A DNA stretch of 64,000 nucleotides, taken from Talinum fruticosum (lineage: Eukaryota; Streptophyta; Magnoliopsida; Caryophyllales; Talinaceae). Shown here piece by piece: positions 1 through 10,115 of this stretch. The DNA is taken from the NCBI GenBank assembly GCA_021018815.1, contig JAITYX010000088.1, forward strand, positions 806,001 through 870,000, written 5' to 3'. The position numbers were made by a program, and so were the translations under genes. Under the pieces are notes generated by a model. It saw only the letters and a list, made by a program, of their open reading frames with translations, searched no databases and was not told the DNA's origin. The first letter of the stretch is position 1. The number at the start of each line of letters is the position of its first letter.

Positions 1-700
1 TTTCGACCTATTCCTATTCTACCTCCATCATACTCCCTACATGTGATCCCTAAACTCCATAATTCATCTACCTATACCAAATACTCATAAAAAGCCTTCC
101 TTGATTCACCAACGTTGCATCAAGAGGTCCAAATCCATTATCCAAATCAGCAGGGGGACAACTTGAGGGCACACATCCAGTTTTCATAATAGTTTATTTT
201 ATTTTATGCTTTCTTTATTGCTTTCCGTATTGTGGACAAAAGATGTATCACTTTTAATTCCTCCCCACTCGATGTAATCTTTTAGTTTTCCGCTTTCTTT
301 TCTTTTCTTGCTGCCTTTCTTTCGTTTCGTTTTGTTTTTCTTTTCGCTTTTTCCCTTTCTTTATTTCTTCCTTTATCGCTTTTATAGCTATGTTTTGTTA
401 GTTTTAATTTTCGCTTAGCATGTTGTTTGATGCTTTTTTCGCATTGTTTTAATTCATTACTCGAACTAGTAATTGGCGTCTTCGAGACGGGCGAAACGGA
501 AGAGTTTTCCTTACATTTCGTACCCTAGCCCCGAATCCGATTCTCGATTCAAAGACTTATGGAGTCATTTTTAGTATATTTTAGTCTTAGTTTTCTCATA
601 CGAATATTGGAAGAGAAGAATTTGACTTTTATGTTTTTGTTAGTTTCTCTCTTTTAAAAACTAATTGGCGACTCCTCTTTTTCTTTATTTTTAATCAATC
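1..700 (+). mobile_element. Probable 3' end of a Tat/Ogre-type gypsy LTR with primer-site-like sequence
   Basis: The stretch is T-rich and non-coding. It contains a purine run (AGCAGGGGGACAAC, about 148-161) and, at 665-675, TTGGCGACTCC. From memory, that string resembles the sequence just after the 5' LTR of many Tat/Ogre elements, where it is read as an Arg-tRNA primer site. No LTR start is visible, because it would lie before the window. The identification rests on this motif, the Tat-like LTR start at 5869 and the PMD remnant between them. All three pieces are decayed, so they need not belong to one element. Confidence 0.35.
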
Positions 701-939
701 TACTTCGGCTATTTTTTTACCGAGTAGTGAAAAACAAGAATTTGTCAAGCTAGGGCAAAGGCCGAGGCTGATCTCATAAGCCGTATCCTCCGGCCGATGC
801 CGGCCACCACTAGTTGCGAGGCTTTCGCCTACACCATGTGGTCAATAGGCGAGCTCGGGTCCGGACCGATGTTTTTACACTAGTTTGGCCATAGATCCTT
901 ATTGCAGAAACGAAACCTTAATTTTTATTTTTCGGTTAA

Positions 940-1175
940 GAAATAACATCCCGAGAATTCTGAAACTATTTACCAAAATAAAATAATTAATTAAACCCCC
1001 ATTCAAACTTTAACTAATCGATTTAATAAAATTCGGAAATCTTAATAAAAGGTTCATCCCCACATTCCAAAATCCACTTTCTAAAACCATCATCAAAATC
1101 AATCTTTAAAAAAGAGACCCGACAAAAGTGGGGAAGCTCGACCGGCCCCGACCGACCGTGGTTCCTACACTAATA
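940..1175 (+). repeat. Dispersed repeat, copy 1 (partner at 63220-63475)
   Basis: This segment aligns by eye along its whole length, in the same orientation, with 63220-63475. Shared blocks include AATAAAAGGTTCATCCCCA, a GAGACCCGACA run and AGTGGGGAAGCTCG, ending in a TGGTTCCTA motif in both. The flanks differ on the right: this copy continues into CTAATAGAAGCG and the other into GGACGGATTGAAC. It is probably untranslated DNA of the gypsy family that also surrounds the window's right end. Confidence 0.7.
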
Positions 1176-2533
1176 GAAGCGTACCGCTAAGTACGCATTA
1201 ATATTTTCAAGAGCCTATATTTGCTTTAGGTGCTCTATTAATTAAATCTACACATCACAAATACAAAAAATATAAGTGTCCTACACGGTCAAAACTCAAC
1301 ATTTTTTAGGTCCAATAGGAACAAAATAAAAGAAGAAGAAAAGGAAAAATGAACGAAAAGTGAAAGGAGTGACAAATCAAGACTTTCCGTGTGAACCGAA
1401 GGCGGTTCAGCGTCGGCCACAACATGTTGTCCGGTGCGGCTGACCGGTCTACTTCTTTGTCTCGTCAGCCGTTATTTGCTTACTTGTAATAACAGGGGGC
1501 TCCTAGCGAAGTCTTCCTCACGGCTTGCATCGACCCAATCTAAACCTATGAGTGTCTCAAGCAACTATTAGTGGTGTTAGGGAACAATAATTCTCTAACC
1601 GCTCAATTAAGCTCAAGCATCGCCGCTGGTGCCATATCCCCACGGCCTCTTACGAGCGAGGAATCCATCTATCAAACAGGTGATAATCGCTCGATGACTC
1701 GGGATAACGATCGCCTTCGAATATGCATATATGTGCCAGTAGTGCTTCATCGGGTTCTTCGGATTCACTTGATTTCCAACAAGAATCCACCCTAGATTCT
1801 TATTACTCAATTTCAGCAGGTACTTGTAAGTCTTGTGCAAATTTTTCAAAAGACTTGGGCAAGATAGGTTATGAACGCCTTTGGATGCCTAGTATAGCAT
1901 CAAATTCTTCAGGCCGGGGCACAGTTCTTTATACCCAAACCTAAAGACGTGGTGGTACCGATCCCAAAAGGCCATAGTAGCCTTCAAGAAAGTCCAATAG
2001 ACTTTCGCTTGGCAAATACTAAATAATGTATTCGTCCCATAATTTGACGACCCTAATCTTTCAAGTATTTCTCATCTCATGCATCCACCGAGATAGGTTG
2101 ATCATGAAGGTCATATTTTTAAGAGAGAATGGAAGGCACTGGGTATTTTTATTTGATTCGCAAAAGATTTTGCGTAAGGAACACATTTTTAAGCACTAGT
2201 GTGGATCATATTTATAGGAGTTTTCTAGAGCTTTAGAGTCCTACTACACCTCAACTATTACAACTCACCAAGAACCCCGGTCCAAGTGGTTTTGCGTTTT
2301 TTAGGAGCCGAAGCACTCTTGGGCCATTTTTTCGCCCTGACCCATTCCATGTTCGCCGTTTTGTTGTTTTTTTGGACCGTGCACTTAAGATTTCCTTTTT
2401 TCTTTTTATTATTTTCTAGTGCAATTTTTTTCGTTGTCTATGTAATTTTCCTCATATTTTTTACATCATGTTAAAGAAAAGAATGCATTTTTAGAAATTG
2501 AGTCATCTTGCATTTCACCCCATTGTATAAGGG
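1176..2533. other. Gene-free stretch, probably degraded gypsy interior
   Basis: No convincing coding sequence. Short ORFs around 1571-1944 overlap on both strands, lack recognisable domains and have no conserved partner in the window. A CG-rich patch at 1385-1460 (GGCGGTTCAGCGTCGGCC) is the only compositional change. The context suggests eroded interior of the plus-strand gypsy element. Confidence 0.4.
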
Positions 2534-4043
2534 TCACACCATTACAAAGTAAATATTAAACAAACAATAGCACCCTACAAGGGATTTTCTAATCATCACC
2601 ATTGGAAGCGTCATCGAAGATGTTATTCTTGAAGTCCTACAAGATGGATGTGGACAACCGACCTTCTCTACCACCTTGATAAGCACTAGCTCCGCGGTCC
2701 CAAGATTCATATCTTCCATGAGACAGTCCACTCTATGAAGCCCGAGAGAAATGAAGAGGATTTCCATGTCGATCAAAAGCTTGAACGGGTAAGATGTCCG
2801 GACTCTCCTCGTAAACGTTAGGCCCCGCACCGAAGCACTAGGCCCGGAGGTACTAGGCCTCGCTCGGACGTACTCCAATGATGGGCACGCCGTAACGAAC
2901 GCCGGGAAGTACTTGCCTTAAGTGGACCATCGGACGACGCTTGTTGGCCAAATTGATAGGTGTGCTCTCCCGATCCACCAAGGAAGCCTCCCGACAAAGA
3001 CGTTGTAGATCACCGCCTCTACACGGAATGAAGAAGCGTTAGCACATTTACTAAAAGTTTAATAAAGTTAGCACTCCACTAACTAAAGACTTACCTAGAA
3101 AGTTAGCAAAGTTCTCCTAGTGAGGAAATCTCGGATTCCCTAAGCGTAGATTGAAGGATAATGGACGCGGTTCGTGATTGTTCCCAGTTGTACTACAAAA
3201 TTTATTCAATGGTATCAGCAAAAGTGTTTTTAGCATACAACTAAAAGTAAAAAGAATGAAACTCTTACTCATCGCCAATTCCTAAAGAAAGGATGCCCAA
3301 CACATTTTTCTTCGGGGATTTCAGGAACCCTCACATAACGAGGACATTCCCGAAGTTGAGTAATGTCCACATCATGGCTTGAAATGTGAATATCTCGCAG
3401 AGTAAGCTACTAAAAGATGAAGTTAATTTCCATGCAAGGAATTCAACTACGCAAAGGTGAAGAAGAGGTAAGAACTCAACAGCTTGAGTCATGATCCACC
3501 CCATATGATGAGCACAGGATGTGTATTCATGAATAAAGTATAATACCCAATGGTAGCAGTAGCTTGCTCTTATTGAGGAAGAGAGTGAAGGTAGAACATG
3601 GTTTGGGGTGGATCAACTAAAACAAACAGAGGCCATGTGTTAACCTGAATTTGAGGTGTGACCCTCTCACCAAGGTACGAGCAAAACCCAAAAGGACCTC
3701 CAAATAAGTTCCTCCTTTCACTCAACTCCCGTGCAACGATTACACTTGGTAGGAGATTGAGTTGGGCCCAAGAATGAAAATTGGCCTGCACATGCAAGAT
3801 TTATCAACAAACAAGCAAACAAAAATGAAAGGTAATAAGAAAATAGGCATAAACCATGCCTAGCCAAGGCTGGCATCCACCATAGCCAATTCCTAAGGGT
3901 CCACCACAGGTAGTAGGCATGGGCAGCTAGCAAAGTGGTGTAATAAAATTTTTTGGGCATACTTATGAGGTCAATTTTAAGCATAAAGAGACATACAGAG
4001 GCCACATGGTTAAGGGTTGATCTCAATAAGCTTATACCATAGA
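2534..4043 (-). other. Degenerate minus-strand coding remnants downstream of the PMD pseudogene
   Basis: The minus strand carries short coding-like stretches, about 2534-2878, 3300-3390 and 3570-4026. They are broken by stops and frame changes. The one at about 3300-3390 reads SSHDVDITQLRECPRYVRVP, an ordinary protein-like composition, and it ends soon afterwards. They are on the same strand as the PMD remnant and 3' of it, so they could be its later exons. I cannot assign a domain to any of them. Confidence 0.35.
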
Positions 4044-5132
4044 TTATGGGTTAATAAAGATAGATCCTAGCCCATGACATGAAAGCCGGACATACGGGAT
4101 GATTCGTTCGGTCGGGTGAAAGGTGTGGGAAGTATTCATATAACCATGGCTACATTTTGCAAAACAAATAAAATTTTTATCCACACAAGATAGAAATATA
4201 TTGGGAATACATGAAGAACAAGAGCATACCTCAATGGCCTTCAATAAACCATACACCGATAGATAATTGGTCGAGTCCTTCTTAGGTTTTGTGTGTCGCA
4301 CATCGGCACGGAGACCCCTAATGAGGCAAGTGTACACGGAGCAGCCCAGCTTAAGCTGCTTTATTTTATCAAGGTCTACTACGTTCACCAAATAATGAAC
4401 ATGAACCCTAGAGGCTTTGTCAAAAAAGAGCACTCGTACTCAATAAGAGAGCCAACACGATTTGAACTTCTTGTTGTGGGGAATGTCGAGGCCAAAACCT
4501 AACATTCTCGTAAGCCTCGAAAAGAACGGTATACTTAAAGAAGTTTTCTTGAGGAAACCTATCAGCTACGAGGCCAAAATGATGACGAAGATAACCATGG
4601 TCTTTATACAAACAATGGTCGTAAGCTAGAGGCTCCTCTTAGAAGCCTAAACCGGACAAAATTACAAAATCGAAAGGAGTTATGGTCATTTCCCTGAAAG
4701 GAAGGTGGAAGGTATTGGTGGTATTCCAAAAGCGTTCGCTAATGGCCCTAATAGGATTATGCTCTCTTTTATCACAAAGGTGGTTCAAAGCAAGGAAAAG
4801 ATAACCAAACCGAGCATTGTGCATAATATCTTCAAGAGCGTAGTTCATTCTTCTGAGCACGTCTCCATGAATTTGGGAATAGCTCCACTTCTCTCGAATT
4901 GATCCCTTCGCGAGATAAAATCCAATAAGATTTTAGTTGAAGAATTACTCTAAATGAGCAAAAGAATAAATTTAAGCCAACTAGCTTACCGAAGGAGGAA
5001 TACTAAGAGAAGAAACACGATTCTCAGCCTCCACCAAGAGGTCGTTTGGGTGCCATTCATTCTATGGACGCCATTCTCATTCGAGGAAGTTATTATTGAT
5101 CTCCTGGTAGGATGAGCTTTTCTTCTAGACAT
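4044..5132 (-). pseudogene. Plant mobile domain (PMD, aminotransferase-like) protein pseudogene
   Basis: The minus strand starts with an ATG at 5132 (MSRRKAHPTRRS). A GGTAAGCT donor follows near 4990. Reading resumes by about 4911 with REKWSYSQIHGDVL, then HNARFGYLFLALNHLCDKRE and ERFWNTTNTFHLPFREMTIT. The last is the RFW...HTFHLP.GEMT.T block typical of PMD proteins. A TAA stop follows GLGF at about 4645. The frame continues as a short HHFGLVADRFP segment, then shifts by one base near 4495, and another stop follows at about 4440. A possible donor (AAAGCCATTGAG/GTATGC) lies near 4228. PMD proteins occur as free genes, in MULE transposons and as antisense extra ORFs in Tat/Ogre retrotransposons. 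The position just upstream of a Tat-like 3' LTR favours the last. It is clearly non-functional. Confidence 0.7.
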
Positions 5133-5868
5133 TTTTGAAGAAAGACTTTGGAAACCAACTAGTTTTCAAGAAGAACAAAGCAAGAAAGCACAAGAGCAAG
5201 GCAAGAATGCAAGAGGAGTAAGTGAGCAAAATGGACACACCAAGCACCCTTTTTGTAGGCCCATTTGACCAAGGGAATCTAGCAGAGCACACCGGGGACC
5301 ATGCCTACCAAAAGGCTGGCTGGCACGAGCCACGAGGCATCGCGGTGTCCCATCAACGACAGCTTTGCCTACAGCGAATAGCTGGTGTCCTAGCTTGTGG
5401 AGTCCTATTAGCCATGGCATGTGACTTCTTTTTACCTTATGCATGCAAGTGGGAACTCTTAGACCCACGGATCAGCCTTTTTCATATCAAATTTTCGATC
5501 TATTTTCGATTGAATTATTCAGGTAAAGCACTAAACTTTTGTCAATATGATTATCTACTAACAAGCACGTTAGTAAAACAGATTATTTAGCCAACCTTCG
5601 GATAAAAAATGATCAAAGTTTCAGCATCGAAATTTACAAAACTTCGTGCTCTTAGCAAGTCAACCTTACGACCCTTTTACCGGACTTCATAATGCTCGCA
5701 TCGCAATCAAAGTCCAGGCTATATTTTTGGAGTTCAAGTTCGACGACAACCAATTCCAAATATTACACAACAATTAGTATGAAAATCACTGCATAGGGTT
5801 AAGGTATGTATACTTTAGTGTCTACTTTGACCTTTCGTCTTTTAGACTCGGTCAAAGTAGGGGCTAAC
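5133..5868 (+). other. Non-coding gypsy interior ending in a hairpin and polypurine tract
   Basis: No supported gene; small ORFs at 5166-5590 overlap antisense and have no recognisable domain. At the right end, an 11-bp perfect inverted repeat (CTACTTTGACC at 5822-5832, GGTCAAAGTAG at 5850-5860) precedes the purine-rich AAAGTAGGGGCTAAC, which abuts the LTR start at 5869. This layout fits the 3' internal end of a plus-strand Tat/Ogre element. Confidence 0.55.
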
Positions 5869-6103
5869 TGTAGACACCTAAAAACCGTCGTCCTTTATCT
5901 CATCTAATTCTATTTTTTATTTCATCAGCCCGATCCCGATTCTCGTTTAAGGATTTAGATCTCGAATTCGGTTCGATTGGTCCAATGGAAGACAAGAAAC
6001 AATAAAGAAATCCCCAGTAGCACATAAATCCCCTTTTCCTTTAGATTATCCAAACCCGTGCCCAGCCTCCAAAGACAATTGAGTCTAGTGTCGCATACCT
6101 GGG
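5869..6103 (+). mobile_element. 5' part of a Tat/Ogre-type 3' LTR, cut by element A
   Basis: It begins TGTAGACACCTAAAAACC straight after a polypurine tract (AAAGTAGGGGCTAAC). From memory, TGTAGACACC is a characteristic Tat/Ogre LTR start. The LTR runs only 235 bp before element A's LTR begins at 6104. The last five bases, CTGGG (6099-6103), would be one half of element A's target duplication; the other half was lost with A's 5' end. The rest of this LTR was not found elsewhere in the window. Confidence 0.6.
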
Positions 6104-7628
6104 TGAAGGTTTGCTCTTGGAGAGGCTAAGTCACCCTAGAGGCGGGTGAACAGGGTGATGGGGAAATTTAAACCAAGTAATGGAAGAATAAAACTAGATA
6201 TGACTCCGAGGAGAGTCCGAGTCTAGATTGAACTCGAAAAGTACTAACTTAGAAACTTACATGGAAACCCTCTTGGGGCAGAAAACCACGGACAATGTTA
6301 ATCCAAGCACCAAGTCAAATCCACTATTTTGAATCCACAAAATAAAGTAGAAAGACTCAACCAAAATTGCTCCCTTAGACAATTCCTTACAAGATTTTCC
6401 TAGACTCGAAATTCCCTTATCTCGATCTAGTACTTCCTAACCGAGATAACCTTTACAGTTAGGAAAACCGAGCTGAATTAACCCTTACAGCTCAGTCAAG
6501 GGACCTTTCTCGAAAGTAAGAATTAGGGTTTGTAATCGATTACAAGACCTTACAACTCAAAAAGATGTTAAGTACAAAGTTGGAGTTGCAAGTAGAAGAT
6601 TGAGTATGACTACAATAACCTTTGATTAAGTACGTGTATTGAGAGTTGGTTCAGCAATCTTCAAGTCTTGAGAGTTGGCTTCTATTTATAGATAACCAAG
6701 AAGACTAGCAGTTGTGACAGTCTTCCGACTGGAAGTCCTTTGTGACCGTTGCGATAGTCTTTCCGAGTCACTCGTAAAATATCCGTTGATGTGTGATCGT
6801 TGGGCAATGGCTCTTGACTCCTTTAGAAGTCCCAATCCACTCGGTGGTGTCCGAAAAGTAGGGTGGAAACCACCGTTGAGCTTAGCATTGCACATTTCCA
6901 GCTTTGGAAACAGACAACCCTAACACAAGTGTGTAGGCCTAGGTCAAGAAGTAGGAAAAGCCTTGTCTACTGGTGATTTGACATCTTGAAGCCGGTTACT
7001 TTTGTAATTCAAAAATAGGATAACCTTGTTTGAATAACTTACAAAAGTAAATCAATTTGGTTCTCAAAGTATAAAATACTTTAGTCCAAGATTAGACACA
7101 AATAATAATTTAATTAAGATAATTAAGTGCGTAATTATCTAAGTCCTAAAATGGTGGAATTTTCTGAGTCTAATATCCATTATACTCAAATTCCATCTGA
7201 GTCGATCTAGAAGTAAAATAAGTCGGATAGAGAACATAAGAGTGTAAAGACTTAATCTAGACTACCAATGTTCAAAACAAGCATGCTGACTTAGAAAGAT
7301 GAATTAACACAATAATTCAATTAAACTTAGATTATGAAGTCGGACCTAAGTTTATGCACATTAGAGTAAATGTTGAACATGCAATATATCCGTGTTGTCT
7401 AAGTGACTCATAACTCGTGTGTGAACAGAGTATGCTTTTGAGTTAGTCAAAATTAAGTGAGAACATATGCAATGGTTTCAGTAACACTCTGAAAAGATTC
7501 TATATCACTCGTAAAAGCTTCTAAGACACTTCGAATGACTTGTAATCAAAACCTTATAAGAGATGAAGTCTTATACCTAATTCCTTGATGGAACTCAGAA
7601 TGATGTATATGTAAAGTCCGAGTTTTCA
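6104..7628 (-). repeat. 3' LTR of element A
   Basis: On the plus strand it runs from TGAAGGTTTGCTCTTGG to GTCCGAGTTTTCA, so on the coding strand it is TG...CA with inverted ends TGAA/TTCA. Length is about 1525 bp. A minus-strand TATA box (CTATAAATAG, about 6682-6691) marks the likely promoter. CCGTT/AACGG motifs lie just upstream of it in the minus-strand sense (around 6748 and 6784). Homologous LTRs occur at 12958-14110, 27528-28934, 28935-30428, 40838-42300, 53950-55475 and, inverted, 62363-63200. Confidence 0.9.
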
Positions 7629-8018
7629 ATCTCCCCTTTTTATGAAAGGCATTCCACACTTTGATAGAAACTTTGTTAGTGATATAGATCTGGTTTTTTA
7701 TCCTTTCTCAAACTTAGAAAAACATGATAGAATTGTATAGAGTAGATACAGTGAATTAAGCTTAGATTGCATAAAAAAAAAGAGCTAAAGTGTTAGAGCA
7801 AAAAAAAAAAAAAAAAAAAAATTACCGAGGAACAGAGCAATGATAGATCGAATTGAAACTCAAAAATAATAAACTTAGAAATGATTGCAACTTAGAAAGG
7901 AATAAACATGAAACTGAAATTTCATTATAATTTAAACTAAAATTTTAAACAAAAGAGGGTGAGAGAAACTCCCCTAAACAAGACAACAAATTTTTCTAAC
8001 TATTCTCCCCCTTGTCTT
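7629..8018 (-). other. Polypurine tracts and untranslated DNA of element A, with a long A tract
   Basis: Read on the minus strand there are three purine-rich tracts: GAAAGACAAGGGGGAGAATA (8001-8020), TTTAGGGG (7970-7977) and AAAAGGGGAGAT abutting the LTR at 7629-7640. The last is the expected plus-strand primer; the same series is found in elements B, D and E. A run of about 22 A at 7799-7820 (plus strand) is longer than in the other copies and may be a slippage expansion. Confidence 0.65.
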
Positions 8019-9566
8019 TCAACAGAAACAAAATGAGGAAGAATGTATCAAGAAGATACAGATTTGTATGTCTAGACAAAAAAAAAAATTAAAACAACAA
8101 AACAAAATTTTAAGATAGATGAGAGGGAGCAGTTTGAGTCGAGGATGGTGGACGTGCAGTGCGCCTTCGCCGATAGGATCTCGGAAGATGTAGATGAACG
8201 AGGCGGGGGTAGTACCGGGATCTCTCGGAATGGGCTCGGGTCTAAGTAGCCGACCTAGAACTAGATTGTCCAGAGGCTCATCCTCTTGGAACTCGACCGA
8301 TGGAGGGGTGTGCTCAGGCCGACCGGCCGCTAACCGACCATGGTCGACAGGGTCTTCCGACCCACTCAAACTACCGTCCGAGCCGATCATTTCCGGTTGG
8401 GGTTCCGGAGCACCTTGGCCCTCTCATTACTCGCTACTACTTGTTCTACTTCCTTCTCCCCTTCCTCAGCTGGAGCCGCCTCAACCGCAAGCTCCTCTTC
8501 TTCTTATTCTTCTGCTTGTTCTCCCCTTCGGAGGAGGATTTGGTTGGACTCGAGGATTCTTTAGATGTATCCGAGTCCACTGGATCTCGAGCCGCCTTGG
8601 AGCGCCATTCCGAAGGAGCTCAATCAGCTCCCTCTGCTCCTTAACAAGTGCCTTCATCTCGAGAAGCACGTCTTGCTGCTGTCGGATTTGGGATTAAGTG
8701 GTTTTCCGGTTAATGGTCAAGACCGTAAGACGATCTAGAGAAGCGGCCCTCGCTCCGAGCTATGAACCCGGACACCGGGTTGGGTCTCCCGGTATCCATA
8801 CCCAAGGAGTTCCTTTTTACCAACGACAATGGCAGCCTAAAAACCGCATTAGGATCCGAGGGAAAAGAAACTTTGAATTGTTTGAAGATGAGAGTTAGAA
8901 GAGCCCCAAAAGGAAGTGGGGTGTTCTTCTTGGTCCGAGTCCGAGTAGACACTGCCGCCATTTGCTCGACTATAGCAGGAAAGAGGTCCGCTTCGTAGCC
9001 CTCGAGGATGACGTACTGAGCTTTTAGATGCTTGGAGTTGGAGTTCTCCTTGCTAGAATGCTATGAGAAGAAAGTTCTCATAAGCGAGAAAACAAAGAAG
9101 GCGAGCTTCGATTTGAGTTGGGTCCAGAGAAGTTTTTGTGTGACCCGGGAATTCTTTAGCGTACATTTCGAAGAAGTCATCAACAACCTCGTTGAAAGGT
9201 ATGGGGTTGCTGTTGAAGAAAATAGAAGATACTTTAAAGAGGCGGTGAAAAAGAGAGGTGTTGATGTGAACGGTAATGTTTTGAACTCTTGAGGTGAGGA
9301 TAGCCTTAGAGCTAGAAAGATTTGTGTAGAACTCATAAACGAGTTCCGGGTATATGAACTCGCTGAAACAGATGAAATTGTAAACCCCTATTGATTTGAT
9401 AAAAGCCAACCACGAAAACTTTGGGGTCGGGAAGAATTTGTCATCCAACATAAGATGTTGGGTGACAATAGGTTTTGAAGGATTGGAAGGGCCTTCTTGG
9501 CTTTTGGTACGGGGTTTCTTGGTAGCGTGAACCAAGAAAGTCGGGGTGGGAACTTCTTTTCGGCAT
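8019..9566 (-). pseudogene. Accessory ORF remnant of element A ('putative plant transposon protein' type)
   Basis: The ATG at 9566 opens MPKRSSHPDF, then the frame shifts to KKPRTKSQEGPSNPSKPIV. The best-kept part (9535-9053) has LMLDDKFFPTPKFSWLAFIK, YNFICFSEFIYPELVYEFY and SNPIPFNEVVDDFFEMYAKE. From memory this matches the plant family annotated 'putative plant transposon protein' (Pfam Transposase_32). The middle holds TLIFKQFKV, then an acidic/Ser-rich tract and a helix like VLLEMKALVKEQRELIELLR. The C-terminal part (8390-8019) is rich in Asp, Glu and Pro. I see no signal peptide or membrane segment, so the Sirevirus 'env-like' label would rest on position alone. It lies between pol and the 3' LTR. 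Several frameshifts make this copy inactive. Confidence 0.65.
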
Positions 9567-9830
9567 GTTTAATGTGGAAAAGGGAGAGAGAGAGATGAAC
9601 TTTTGTGAAAGAGAAGGAAAGAGATAGAGATAGTTCTACGAAAGTGACCAGAAAAAAATGAAAGAGTAGAAAGAGAGAGTCGAGAGTGACAAAGCTTACT
9701 TGATATTACCTTCACTTAGCTTGAGAGTGACGAGAGTTTCTTTGATCGCAGAGGGCTTGATCTAGTTCAAGTAATTAAGAGAGTGAAGGTAAGTAGAGAG
9801 TAAAGTAACAAAATGAAGGAGAAAGAGCGC

Positions 9831-9960
9831 TATTTATAGAGAAAGAAATATCCTTCGATAGTCTTTCTAACTCAGTTCTTCAATAGTCACCTCGGACCGG
9901 TGTGACTATTCTCGCTCTCCAACTGTTAGAATTCCAGCGATTGTCTCTCAACGGCTAGTT
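9831..9960 (-). promoter_or_regulatory. Putative internal promoter of element A's accessory ORF
   Basis: On the minus strand CTATAAATAGCGCTC (TATA at 9838-9831) sits about 265 bp before the ORF's ATG at 9566. A CT-rich leader lies between them. Just upstream is a block with AACGG (about 9948, plus-strand sense) and degenerate relatives. The same arrangement is present in copies C, D and E. Confidence 0.5.
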
Positions 9961-10115
9961 GTCCGATCGAAGCACACGAGAGAGAGAGAGAGAGAGAAAG
10001 AGATTTTAAAAAAATTTATGAAATTCTCCACTGATTTAGAGATGATTTTAGAAGATTGATGTCCATTTTTCTCCACATAATCATGCACAGTAATTTCACT
10101 CGGAAAAGCACATAA

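Noticed and set aside
5166..5590. Overlapping ORFs of 100 and 122 codons on opposite strands
   Set aside because: No recognisable domain, no repeat-family support, and they lie in the untranslated 3' part of a gypsy element.
8194..8697. Plus-strand ORF of 167 codons
   Set aside because: It is the antisense of element A's accessory ORF; homologous plus-strand frames are not kept in copies C, D and E.
8019..9566. Retroviral-type envelope protein
   Set aside because: The position fits Sirevirus env-like ORFs, but I see no signal peptide, membrane segment or cleavage site, and the N-terminal part better fits a plant transposon-protein family.
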